Of a DNA stretch of 64,000 nucleotides, positions 15,236 to 23,410 are shown piece by piece. Source of the DNA: Variovorax soli NBRC 106424. Lineage in GTDB: Bacteria; Pseudomonadota; Gammaproteobacteria; Burkholderiales; Burkholderiaceae_C. Under the pieces are notes generated by a model. The model was given only the letters and a program-made list of their open reading frames with translations. It was not told the DNA's origin and ran no database searches. The DNA lies in the NCBI RefSeq assembly GCF_001591385.1, contig NZ_BCUU01000005.1, positions 1 through 64,000 of the forward strand, read 5' to 3'. Within the stretch, counting starts at the first letter, position 1. Each line of letters begins with the position of its first letter. Position numbers and translations under genes: made by a program.

Positions 15236-17836
15236 CTAGGCCGCCTGCTCGCTCGCTCCCAGGTACGCCTTCGCCAGCGCTCCGTCACTCGCAATCTGCG
15301 CAGCAGTCCCCTCTGCCACGATGCGCCCGCCTTCGATCACATAGGCGCGATCGGCCAGCGCCAGCGCCAGGCCCGCCATCTGGTCGACCAGCAGGATGGT
15401 CATGCCCTCGGCGCGCAGCGCGTCGAGCGCCGCGAACAGCTCGGCCATGATCTTCGGCGCCAGGCCGAGCGAAGGCTCGTCCAGCAGCAGGATGCGCGGC
15501 CTGGACATGAGGCCCCGCGCAATGGCCAGCATCTGCTGCTCGCCACCCGAGAGCAGGCCCGCGCGCTGGTGCAGCCGCTCGCGCAGACGCGGGAAACGGT
15601 CCAGCATCTGCTGCACGCGCTCTTCGCGGTCATGCTGCGCTTGCCGGAATGCGCCCAACCGGATGTTGTCCAGCACGCTCAGTTCCGCAAACACCTGCCT
15701 GCCCTCCGGCACCAGCACCAGGCCGCGCTGCACGATCTGCTCGGCGCCCAGGCGGTTGAGGTCCTTGCCGTCCAGATGAATGCCGCCACTGACGATCGGC
15801 CGATGCAGGCCCGCCAGCGAACGCATCAAGGTCGACTTGCCGCTGCCGTTGGCGCCCAGCAGCGCCACCACCTGGCCTTGCCGCACTTGCAGGTCGATGC
15901 CGTGCAGCACCGGCTCGGCGCCGTAGCCTGCCACCAGCGCACCCACGCCCAGAAGCTCCGGTGCGTCGGCATGGTCCGCACGGCCCGCGGACTGCACGCC
16001 GTCGAGCATGCCCGCTTCGCCCAGATAGGCCTGCCGCACACGCGGATCGGCCTGCACCTGGGCCGGTGTGCCCGCGGCCAGATGAGCGCCGGCATCGAGC
16101 ACCACCACCTGCTGCGAGATGCCCATGACCAGTTCCATGTCGTGCTCGACCACCAGCACGCCGATGCCTGCCGCACCCGCAATCTGCCTGAGCAGCGCGG
16201 CCAGGCTGTTCTTGTCCTCGCGCGACAGGCCCGCCGCCGGCTCGTCGAGCAGCAGCATGTGCGGGTCGGTGGCCAGCGCACGGGCGATTTCGACCAGGCG
16301 GCGGTCCACGTGCGGCAGGTCCGACGCCAGTGTTTCGAGCGCACCGCCATAGCCGCAGAAGGCCAGCAGCGCCCTCGCCTGCCCGCGCAGTTGCGCCGTG
16401 CCGTGCCGGCTGGCGCCGAAGAGCCAGCCCAGCGCGCCGCGGCTGAGCGCCAGGGCCACGTTGTCCTGCACGCTCAGGCTTGCGAAGAGCTGCGAGCTTT
16501 GATAGGTGCGTGCCACGCCGCGCCGCGCAATGGCGTAGGCGGGCAGGCCCTGCAAGGCGTCCTGCCCAAGGGTGAATGCGCCGCCGGTGGGCACATAGAA
16601 GCCGCTGAGCATGTTCAGCGCCGTGGACTTGCCCGCCCCGTTCGGGCCGATGAGGCTGGTGATGCGGCCGGCAGGCGCACTGAAGCTCAACGCGCTCACC
16701 GCGCGCACCCCGCCGAACTGCATCGACAGCCCTTGCGCCGACAGCGCAGCACGAACGCGCTCGCGCAGAAGGAATGACGGAATGCCGGCGCCTGCCTGCT
16801 GCGGCTCTTCCTCAACCTGCGCAGCCGACGCCGGCGATGTGGGCGCCCCGCCCCCGCGCCAACGCGCCCACAGGCCCATGGCGCCTTCCGGCGCAGCCCA
16901 CAGCACCACCAGGAGCAAGGCGCCGAAGAAAAGCAGCCGGTATTCCTCCAGCCCCGCCAGCAGTTCGGGCAGCAGTGCCACCACCAGGGCGCCGATGAGC
17001 GGCCCGGCCACCGAGCCCGCACCGCCCACGACCACCACCAGCACGAACAGGATCGACTGGCCGAAGCCGAAGCTGGACGGCGCCACGAAGCCCGACAGCG
17101 GCGCGAACAATCCGCCGGCCAGCCCCGCCGCCACGGCCGAGAGGGCAAAGGCCATGGTCTTGACCACCAGCGGGTTGATGCCGATGGATTCGGCAGCGGT
17201 CTCGCTGTCTTTCACGGCCCGCATCGCCGCGCCCCAGGTGCCGCGGGACAACCATGCGTACAAGGCCAGCACCACGCCCGCGCCCACGATGGCCAGCATG
17301 GCCACCGCGCGTTCGCCGCGCGCCAGCGCGCCCAGCGACGGCCCGGCAATGCCCATGATGCCGTTCTGCCCGCCGGTGAGCGCGCCCATCTCGATCACGC
17401 CGTGCTCGACGATGAAGCCGAAGGCAATGGTCACCATCGCGAGGTACGGCCCCTTGACCCGAAGCGCCGGCAGCGCCAGCAGCCAGCCCACCGCGCCCGA
17501 CAGCACCGCCGCCACCGGCCAAGCGGCCCAGAAGCTCCAGCCGGCCTTGGTGCACAGGATGCTGACGGTGTAGGCACCGATGGCATAAAAGCCCACATGG
17601 CCGAACGACACCTGGCCCGTGAGGCCCTGCAGCACGTTCAGGCCGATGCCCACGATGGCCAGCAGCGCCACGTTGGCCAGCACGAACACGTAGTAGCCGT
17701 TGACGGTGGCGGCGGCGAGCACGCCTGCCAGCATCAGCGCGAGCACCGCGGCGATCTGCGGCAGGCTGCCCAGGCCGAACCTCGCCGCCGGGCCGGTGCG
17801 CATCGGTACCTGCGCCAAGGGCAACACCGCACTCAT
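15236..17836 (-). CDS. Fused LivM-LivG-LivF: ABC permease plus two ATPases in one chain
   Basis: A single 866-residue frame containing three normally separate parts of a branched-chain-amino-acid-type (HAAT) importer: a LivM permease (about 1-325, several membrane segments, motif GLTGQVSFGH), a Pro/Glu-rich linker, a LivG ATPase (about 366-607; Walker A GPNGAGKST at 397, Walker B LLLLDEP near 528), and a LivF ATPase (about 627-866; Walker A GANGSGKST at 661, signature LSGGEQQML, LLLDEPSLGL). The LivG half lacks a normal signature: the site reads LPHVDRRLVEIARAL instead of a YGxQ-type motif. The ATG at 17836 overlaps the livH stop as ATGA. Substrate unknown: an amino acid or aromatic/carboxylic acid. 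Confidence 0.92.
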   Translation of the reverse strand: MSAVLPLAQVPMRTGPAARFGLGSLPQIAAVLALMLAGVLAAATVNGYYVFVLANVALLAIVGIGLNVLQGLTGQVSFGHVGFYAIGAYTVSILCTKAGWSFWAAWPVAAVLSGAVGWLLALPALRVKGPYLAMVTIAFGFIVEHGVIEMGALTGGQNGIMGIAGPSLGALARGERAVAMLAIVGAGVVLALYAWLSRGTWGAAMRAVKDSETAAESIGINPLVVKTMAFALSAVAAGLAGGLFAPLSGFVAPSSFGFGQSILFVLVVVVGGAGSVAGPLIGALVVALLPELLAGLEEYRLLFFGALLLVVLWAAPEGAMGLWARWRGGGAPTSPASAAQVEEEPQQAGAGIPSFLLRERVRAALSAQGLSMQFGGVRAVSALSFSAPAGRITSLIGPNGAGKSTALNMLSGFYVPTGGAFTLGQDALQGLPAYAIARRGVARTYQSSQLFASLSVQDNVALALSRGALGWLFGASRHGTAQLRGQARALLAFCGYGGALETLASDLPHVDRRLVEIARALATDPHMLLLDEPAAGLSREDKNSLAALLRQIAGAAGIGVLVVEHDMELVMGISQQVVVLDAGAHLAAGTPAQVQADPRVRQAYLGEAGMLDGVQSAGRADHADAPELLGVGALVAGYGAEPVLHGIDLQVRQGQVVALLGANGSGKSTLMRSLAGLHRPIVSGGIHLDGKDLNRLGAEQIVQRGLVLVPEGRQVFAELSVLDNIRLGAFRQAQHDREERVQQMLDRFPRLRERLHQRAGLLSGGEQQMLAIARGLMSRPRILLLDEPSLGLAPKIMAELFAALDALRAEGMTILLVDQMAGLALALADRAYVIEGGRIVAEGTAAQIASDGALAKAYLGASEQAA

Positions 17837-18711
17837 ACCTTCTTCACCTCCGCACGCCCGAACAAGCCGTTGGGCCGCATGGCCAGCAGCACGATCACCA
17901 CGCTGAAGCTCACGATCTGCGTGTAGCTCGAGCCCAGCGTGGCGGTGATCAGCGCCTCGAGCACGCCGAACAGCAGCCCCGCCACCATCACCCCCCATGC
18001 GCTGCCGATGCCGCCCAGGATGGCCACGGCAAAGGCCTTCAGGCCCAACACGGTGCCCATGTCGGCATTCACGTTGAACAGCGGCGCGATCAGCACGCCG
18101 GCCACGCCCGCGAACAGGGCCGACAGCGCAAAGGCCAGCGCCACCACCCGCTTGATCGGAATGCCCATGAGCCGCGAGGCATCGCGGTTCTGCACCACCG
18201 CCAGCATGGCCACGCCCCAGCGCGTGCGGCGCTGCACGGCATGCAGCGCAGCGGCCAGCAGCAGGCCTACCACGGGAATCAGCACCTGCAGCGGGTACAC
18301 GCTCAGCCCCACGCCGCCCACCGACAGCGGCGACACGGCGAGCGGAGAAGCCAAGCTGCGCGGCTCCTTGCCGAAGGTGAACAGCACCACGTTGTCCAGC
18401 ACGATGCCTAACGCCACGGTGGCGATCAGCCATGCATTCGAATTGCGCCTGGCAAAGGGCCGCACCGCCAGGAACTCCACCAGCAACCCGTAGAGCGCGC
18501 ACGCCAGCAGCGCCAGTACCACGGCCGGGAACATCGGCCAGCCGAAAGTCTGCGCCAAGGCAAAGGTGAGCACCGCCCCCAGCATCATCGAGCTGCCCTG
18601 GGCGAAGTTCACCGTGCCCGACACCGCATAGGTGATGTGAAAGCCAAGGGCCATCAGCCCGTACATGCTGCCCAGGCCGATGCCGGCAAGGAACAACGAA
18701 ATCGAATGCAT
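17833..18711 (-). CDS. livH: Branched-chain-type ABC permease (LivH)
   Basis: A 292-residue inner-membrane permease with about eight hydrophobic segments, starting MHSISLFLAGIGLGSMYGL. The LivH signature GTVNFAQGSSMMLGA is near residue 33 and the EAA-like loop near 190-210 (RVVALAFALSALFAGVAGV). It pairs with the LivM part of the next gene to form the channel. Its stop overlaps the start of the fused permease-ATPase gene by ATGA, so the two are translated together. It follows the binding-protein gene after a 43-bp gap. Confidence 0.93.
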   Translation of the reverse strand: MHSISLFLAGIGLGSMYGLMALGFHITYAVSGTVNFAQGSSMMLGAVLTFALAQTFGWPMFPAVVLALLACALYGLLVEFLAVRPFARRNSNAWLIATVALGIVLDNVVLFTFGKEPRSLASPLAVSPLSVGGVGLSVYPLQVLIPVVGLLLAAALHAVQRRTRWGVAMLAVVQNRDASRLMGIPIKRVVALAFALSALFAGVAGVLIAPLFNVNADMGTVLGLKAFAVAILGGIGSAWGVMVAGLLFGVLEALITATLGSSYTQIVSFSVVIVLLAMRPNGLFGRAEVKKV

Positions 18712-18754
18712 GGTGATCCTCAGCTGAGCGACGGCGTTGGAACGGTCACGTCGC

Positions 18755-19945
18755 CTAGTTCTCTACGGGCACGATGCGGTTGTCGATGAACTGCGCCCAC
18801 ACGTAGTCGTCGGGGCCGATGGCGTCGTGGTTGGTGGGCGTGAAGGGCTTGTCGTACTTCTTGATCAGGCCGTCGTAGGTCTTGATCTTGTAGAAGCCCT
18901 GGCGCACGGCGTCGCCGTCGGTGGAGCCGGCGGCCGCAATGGCCAGCGCCGACAGGTGCATGGCGTCGTAGGCGTTGGCTACGCCCACGGCCGGCGTGAT
19001 GTCGCCCGGGCCCTTGATGCCCGGGTACTTGGCCATCAGCGCCTTGGTCACCTGCTCGCCCTTGGGCGACTGCTTGCCGAAGAAGCTGTAGGTCTGCACG
19101 AAGTGCACGTCCTTGCCGTTGGGGCCGGCCAGCTCGGTGAAGCGGCCGCCCGCCGGGCCCCAGTGCGACACCACCGGCACCTTCCAGCCCATGCGGTCGA
19201 GCGACTTCACCACCTGCGCCGAGGGGCCGACATTGCCCACCAGGAACAGGGTGTCGGCGCCCGCGGCCTTCAGGCGCGTGAGCTGCGGAATCATGTCCAG
19301 GTCGTTGGCCTCGTACTTCTCGATGCCGGCGGCCGTCACGCCCTTGGCGGCGAGCGCGGCCTTCAGGCCCTTCTCGTTCGATTCACCCCAGGGGTTGTTC
19401 ACCAGGATCATGCCGGGCTTGACCGACTTGAAGTTCTTCTGCGCGTACTGGAGCATGGCCACGTCCACGATGTCGTCCATGGCCGAGACGCGGAAGGCGA
19501 AGTTGGGGTTGGCGCCGTTGCGCGTGATGCCGGTGCCCGCCGCCCAGGGCCCCATGAAAGGCACCTTCTCCTGGTTGGCAAGCGGCACGATCGCCATCGA
19601 CACCGGCGTATCCAGGCCGCCGAACAGCACCGTCACCTTCTCCTTGAAGATGAGCTCGCGCGCGGCAGTCACGCCCTTGGCGGGGTTGGCCTCGTCATCG
19701 CGGCGCACCAGCTCGAGCTGGCGCCCGCCCAGCAGGCCGCCCTTGGCGTTGATCTCGTCGATGGCCAGCTGCATGCCGCGCGTGATCGCCTCGCCGGCCA
19801 GCGCCGACTGGCCCGACATGGCCGTAACCAGGCCGATCTTGATCGTCTCGGCAGCCAGCGCGCTGCCGGCGAAGCCGGCCGACAGGGCCAGTGCCGCCGC
19901 ACCGGAAAGAAAGCTGCGGCGGGCCACGGAGGAAGAGAAGGACAT
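18755..19945 (-). CDS. ABC substrate-binding protein (LivK family)
   Basis: A 396-residue periplasmic binding protein. The signal (residues 1-33) has a twin-arginine-like motif ARRSFL and ends GSALA before AETIKIGLVTAMSG. The mature part shows the Peripla_BP_6 pattern: AIDEINAKGGLLGGRQLELV, DTPVSMAIVPLANQ, FVQTYSFFGK. The ATG at 19945 has GGAG 8 nt upstream; an in-frame ATG at 19978 lacks one. First gene of the operon binding protein-livH-livMGF, divergent from a GntR regulator. The ligand cannot be read from sequence. Confidence 0.92.
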   Translation of the reverse strand: MSFSSSVARRSFLSGAAALALSAGFAGSALAAETIKIGLVTAMSGQSALAGEAITRGMQLAIDEINAKGGLLGGRQLELVRRDDEANPAKGVTAARELIFKEKVTVLFGGLDTPVSMAIVPLANQEKVPFMGPWAAGTGITRNGANPNFAFRVSAMDDIVDVAMLQYAQKNFKSVKPGMILVNNPWGESNEKGLKAALAAKGVTAAGIEKYEANDLDMIPQLTRLKAAGADTLFLVGNVGPSAQVVKSLDRMGWKVPVVSHWGPAGGRFTELAGPNGKDVHFVQTYSFFGKQSPKGEQVTKALMAKYPGIKGPGDITPAVGVANAYDAMHLSALAIAAAGSTDGDAVRQGFYKIKTYDGLIKKYDKPFTPTNHDAIGPDDYVWAQFIDNRIVPVEN

Positions 19946-20043
19946 GGGCGTTGCTCCGGAGTTGGGTGAACAGCCCATGGCAATGCAAGCGCCATGCCAA
20001 TGTCATCAAACCGCACAGTTGTTGGTGAACATTGCGCTATTTG

Positions 20044-20057
20044 GATTGTTGACAATC
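20044..20057. promoter_or_regulatory. Candidate GntR operator
   Basis: GATTGT-TG-ACAATC, a perfect inverted repeat with 6-bp arms and the GT-N2-AC core typical of GntR-family operators. It lies in the 271-bp gap between the divergent binding-protein gene (start 19945) and the GntR gene (start 20217). A second weaker repeat, TGTT-GGTG-AACA, is at 20020-20031. Confidence 0.5.
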
Positions 20058-20216
20058 GGCCTTGCGCTTGCGAACTCCGGCGCCCCCCGTGATGCACCCT
20101 TGTGCTTCACGCCATGCACCAAGCTGGCGCTTCGCCGGCGTGGTCCAGGCGCGCCGGCACTGTGGCAAGCTAGCGGCCATCCACCGCTTGTTTTCTTTTT
20201 CTTTCGCCGCCGCGCC

Positions 20217-20981
20217 ATGGCCCGCTCTTTTGCCACTGCTGCCCGTTCCGACATCGAGTCCAACGAAGCGCTGACGCATCCCGGCGGCGCCCTGTCGTCC
20301 GTCGACCCGGGCGACGACGGCATCGAGTCGCGCATCTACCGCGCGGTGTTCGAAAGCGTGATGAACCAGCGCCTGACGCCCGGCACCAAGCTGCCCGAAG
20401 CCCAGCTGTGCGAGCTCTTCGGCGCCAGCCGCGGCACGGTGCGCAAGGTGCTGCAGCGCCTGGCACACGACCACATCGTGCAGCTGCGGCCCAACCGCGG
20501 CGCGATCATTGCCGTGCCCTCGCCCGAGGAAATCCGCCAGATCTTCGAGGCACGCCGCGGGCTGGAGGCGATCATCGTCAACCTCGCCACGCAGAACGCC
20601 AAGGCGGCCGACATCGCGGACCTGCGCCGGCTGCTCAAGGCCGAGCACGATGCCATGCATCGCTTCGAGCAGCCCGACTGGGCACGGCTGGCCAGCGGCT
20701 TTCACCTGCGGCTGGGGGCCCTGTCGCGCAACCCGATCCTGGAGCGCTACCTGGTGGAGATGGTTTCGCGCTGCTCGCTCATCGTCGCCCTGTACGAGCC
20801 GCCCGGCAATGCATCGTGCGAGCACGACGAGCATGAACGCATCGTCGAGCGCATGGCCAAGGGCGATGCGGCCGGCGCGGTGCAGCTCATGGACGAACAC
20901 CTGCGGCAACTGGAGCGCAACGTGTCGCTCAAGCGCTCGGAGCCCGAACGCACGCTGGCACACCTGCTGGGCATGGCCTGA
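20217..20981 (+). CDS. GntR/FadR-family (FCD) transcriptional regulator
   Basis: A 254-residue regulator: N-terminal winged helix (about 38-100; YRAVFESVMNQRLTPGTKLPEAQLCE, then SRGTVRKVLQRLAHD) and C-terminal FCD ligand-binding domain (about 105-240). Metal-binding residues of FCD proteins fit FHLRLG and the later EHDEHERIV. The ATG at 20217 has no strong ribosome-binding site, but family alignment allows an unconserved tail before the first helix. It is divergent from the fused ABC importer and probably controls it in response to the imported compound. A candidate operator lies between. Confidence 0.9.
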   Translation: MARSFATAARSDIESNEALTHPGGALSSVDPGDDGIESRIYRAVFESVMNQRLTPGTKLPEAQLCELFGASRGTVRKVLQRLAHDHIVQLRPNRGAIIAVPSPEEIRQIFEARRGLEAIIVNLATQNAKAADIADLRRLLKAEHDAMHRFEQPDWARLASGFHLRLGALSRNPILERYLVEMVSRCSLIVALYEPPGNASCEHDEHERIVERMAKGDAAGAVQLMDEHLRQLERNVSLKRSEPERTLAHLLGMA

Positions 20982-21038
20982 GCCTGGTGGGCGGCCCGCG
21001 ATGCACAAGTTCACAGAACCAATGCGTGAGGAGCCGAC

Positions 21039-21443
21039 ATGTATTCCCATGTTTTCGTCAGCGTCAGCGATTTCGAGCGCGCCTTGCGCTTCTACGGCGC
21101 CGTGATGGACAGCCTGGGTGTCGAACTGCGCTTCTGCGAGCGAGAGAGGCCCTGGGCTGGCTGGCACAGCGCAGGTGCGGCGCGTCCCTTCTTCGTCATC
21201 TGCAAGCCTTTTGACGGACAGCCTCACCACCCCGGAAATGGGCAGATGGTTGCCTTCGCAGCGGCATCGAGGGAAGTCGTCGGCGCAACGTACCAGGCGG
21301 CCTTGGAGAATGGCGGCACCTGCGAAGGCCCGCCCGGGCTGCGCCCGCAGTACCACGACAACTACTACGGCGCGTACTTTCGTGACCCGGATGGGAACAA
21401 GCTCTGCGTCGCCTGTCACGCCCCACCGCTGGCCGGCGCTTGA
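21039..21443 (+). CDS. VOC (glyoxalase-like) family protein
   Basis: A 134-residue VOC-fold protein: MYSHVFVSVSDFERALRFYGAVMDSLG at the start and YGAYFRDPDGNKLCVACHA at the end, the typical fingerprint of small glyoxalase/bleomycin-resistance-like proteins. Metal-binding residues are partly present (His4; Cys or Asn near the usual Glu of NKLCV), so activity is uncertain. GAGGAG precedes the ATG. It follows the GntR gene by 57 bp in the same direction. Substrate unknown. Confidence 0.85.
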   Translation: MYSHVFVSVSDFERALRFYGAVMDSLGVELRFCERERPWAGWHSAGAARPFFVICKPFDGQPHHPGNGQMVAFAAASREVVGATYQAALENGGTCEGPPGLRPQYHDNYYGAYFRDPDGNKLCVACHAPPLAGA

Positions 21444-21492
21444 GGGATCATGAGGGACGGCAGAATGCGGCCATGAGCGGTCACTCGGACGT

Positions 21493-21960
21493 ATGGCGGG
21501 ATTGCTGGACTACAAATTCAAGTGGACGGAGCGAGGAATGATCATCAGCTTTGCCGTTGTCGCCCTGGTGCTAACCATCGCAGCCAGCATCATGGTGTTC
21601 ATGGTGCATATAAGGAGGTGGCTGACCGAGCCAACCTTGTCGGACAAGGAAGCCGCGAGGCGCTTTGCCAAACGACACAGCCTCGGGCTCTGGCTCGCTG
21701 TTGTGCCTGGGATTGGCTTCTTTATTGCAGGGTTTCTGCCAACGAAGCTCACCGCTTCAGGTGTCCCCGCTTGGATCGTCGTCGGGGTGCTGTGCTTTGT
21801 TCCGTTGTTCTTTTACGTGACTGTCATATTCCGTTGCCCAAAATGCGGCGCGCACCCAACGAGTAGCACCCCTGGTACGACCGGCCTTCTCATCCTTCCG
21901 AAGCGATGTGCAAAGTGCAAGGCACCTTTGCTACCCGAGCATCGCTGGGGACAGGACTGA
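21493..21960 (+). CDS. Membrane protein with C-terminal zinc ribbon
   Basis: A 155-residue protein with three hydrophobic segments (about 16-38, 64-82 and 92-112), followed by two Cys pairs, CPKC near 115 and CAKC near 140, that form a rubredoxin-like zinc ribbon on one face of the membrane. No ribosome-binding site is obvious before the ATG at 21493. G+C and codon use are lower than in the neighbours. No family name is assigned; similar short zinc-ribbon membrane proteins are often of unknown function. It marks the end of the first transport module. Confidence 0.6.
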   Translation: MAGLLDYKFKWTERGMIISFAVVALVLTIAASIMVFMVHIRRWLTEPTLSDKEAARRFAKRHSLGLWLAVVPGIGFFIAGFLPTKLTASGVPAWIVVGVLCFVPLFFYVTVIFRCPKCGAHPTSSTPGTTGLLILPKRCAKCKAPLLPEHRWGQD

Positions 21961-22669
21961 GATCGGCCACGAGCGGAATCTCCCAGAGCCACTCGTGGAT
22001 GTCGGCTCTCGGAACTGCAAGCAGGCAAAAGTCGAACACAACCATGAGGACCGGACACGCTGCGGAACGGTATTCTCAGGGCTGCCTTTCGACGGCAATT
22101 CTGGGCCCTTTGCCTCAAGCGGTACTAGCCGCCTATTTGTTGACAAAGCAGCGAAATGCGTTCTCCGAAGGTGGTCATAGAGCGCCGCGGCTAGGCCGCT
22201 GACGAATTACTGCTTGCTCGTCATCTCCAGATGGCGCGTGGCCATCTCAATCGACAGGTCCAGAATTGGCCCGTTGTCTCCGAGCGAACGACAGGCGGGG
22301 TAACCATGCCTCGATGGGGCGAATTTCGACCTCAAGAACATCGCCGTGTTCTCCAGATCCGACGATCTCCACCAACGCTTCGAGGGGCACCACCCGATCC
22401 ATCTCATCTAGGAATTTGCGCTTGGGTGTCTTCTAAGTCTCGACCCGCTCCAGTTTTTCAGTCTGCGGCGACGAATGCGCCGGTGCCGGGCAGGTCCTGT
22501 CAATGGAGGCCCGCGCAATGCAAGAGTGTCCACTTAGTCAGAGCTTCGTGGCCATTCTGGGAAGCGCGCGAATTCGATGCTGCGGCACCATGGAACGATC
22601 TAAGAGGCTTCGGCGGAAGACTCAGTTCAGCTCGCGACGTTCGCTCCGCATAAACCCCGGCCAAGACGG
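21961..22669. other. Gene-poor seam between modules
   Basis: About 710 bases without an intact gene. It holds an IS5-type transposase remnant on the minus strand (22247-22432). The rest shows no coding pattern, RNA gene or convincing regulatory site. It separates the fused-transporter module from the heteroaromatic module. Confidence 0.6.
22247..22432 (-). pseudogene. IS5-family transposase remnant
   Basis: A minus-strand frame, open from 22432 to a stop at 22247, begins KTPKRKFLDEMDRVVPLEAL. This matches the characteristic N-terminus of IS5-group transposases (K..R..FL.EMD.VVPW..LV). After about 24 residues the similarity fades and the frame ends, so the rest of the transposase, its DDE residues and the inverted repeats are lost. 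No start codon fits. It is a fossil of an insertion at the edge of the catabolic block. Confidence 0.6.
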
Positions 22670-23371
22670 TCAGCCAATATCGACGGGTGATCGGCGGATC
22701 TGCACCACGCCGCGGTCGGTCTGTACGCCCATCGCATACAGTCCCGAAGAGCCGCCGTTGTAGCGGATCTCGAAAGGGAAGTCCGATGGTGATGCCACAT
22801 CGCCGAGCCAGCCTTTCAGATCGGAATAGGTCCCACCGATCTCGATCCACGCCAAGCCCTGCCCCTGTACCTCTCCAGATCCCGGCACCACCGGCAGGCT
22901 CGCCGCATGAACGCCGCCGCCCGGCTTGAAGTACAGGTTGGGCTTGCCGATTGGCCAGGCCACGGTCGCGCTCGGCGCCTGCAGTGCGAAGCCGCGCGAG
23001 CCGTTCATCATCTGGCGTCCGGCCTCATGACCCGTGGTGTTCGGATCGATCGTGGTGCCGTGATGCGCGGCGAAAGCCTCGAGCTCTTCGAGCGTGTCCG
23101 AGCGCAGACACCAACCGATGAAACGATCTCCTTCGCGCGTCTGGCGTTCCATGAAGACGGTCAGCGGCTCGCCGTGCGCAAGCGGCCGGCGGTCGATCAC
23201 GCTTTCGACCTCGATATAGATGTCTGGCGCGAGCGGCACCACCCGATGGCCGATGCCATAGAGCGGAAAGAAGCCGCCGTCGTAGTTGCCGAGGCCGGTC
23301 TCCTGACTGAGGCGGAAAGTCGACTCGTAGACGTTGGGAGCTGCGAGGCAGACATGGTCGAAGTGAATCAC
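22670..23371 (-). CDS. VOC-fold protein, glyoxalase-like domain
   Basis: A 233-residue protein starting from GTG at 23371 (MIHFDHVCLAAPN) with AAGGA 7 nt upstream. The N-terminal half has the glyoxalase-like domain pattern (HFDHV; YIEVESVID with the Glu ligand; GWCLRSDTLEELEAFA). The C-terminal half resembles a second partial repeat. Proteins of this type often accompany aromatic-degradation operons but few have known reactions. It lies 39 bp after the MFS gene and is probably co-transcribed. Confidence 0.8.
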   Translation of the reverse strand: MIHFDHVCLAAPNVYESTFRLSQETGLGNYDGGFFPLYGIGHRVVPLAPDIYIEVESVIDRRPLAHGEPLTVFMERQTREGDRFIGWCLRSDTLEELEAFAAHHGTTIDPNTTGHEAGRQMMNGSRGFALQAPSATVAWPIGKPNLYFKPGGGVHAASLPVVPGSGEVQGQGLAWIEIGGTYSDLKGWLGDVASPSDFPFEIRYNGGSSGLYAMGVQTDRGVVQIRRSPVDIG

Positions 23372-23410
23372 TGCTGTTCCTTGGAATGATGTGTTGACGA
23401 AGGTGTGCGA

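Noticed and set aside
17837-18502. Upstream extension of the fused transporter frame by 222 codons
   Set aside because: It overlaps livH on the same strand in another frame and lacks membrane or ABC features; the ATGA start at 17836 is clearly better.
22231-22653. A 140-codon + strand frame in the seam
   Set aside because: No ribosome-binding site, odd composition, and it overlaps the IS5 remnant.
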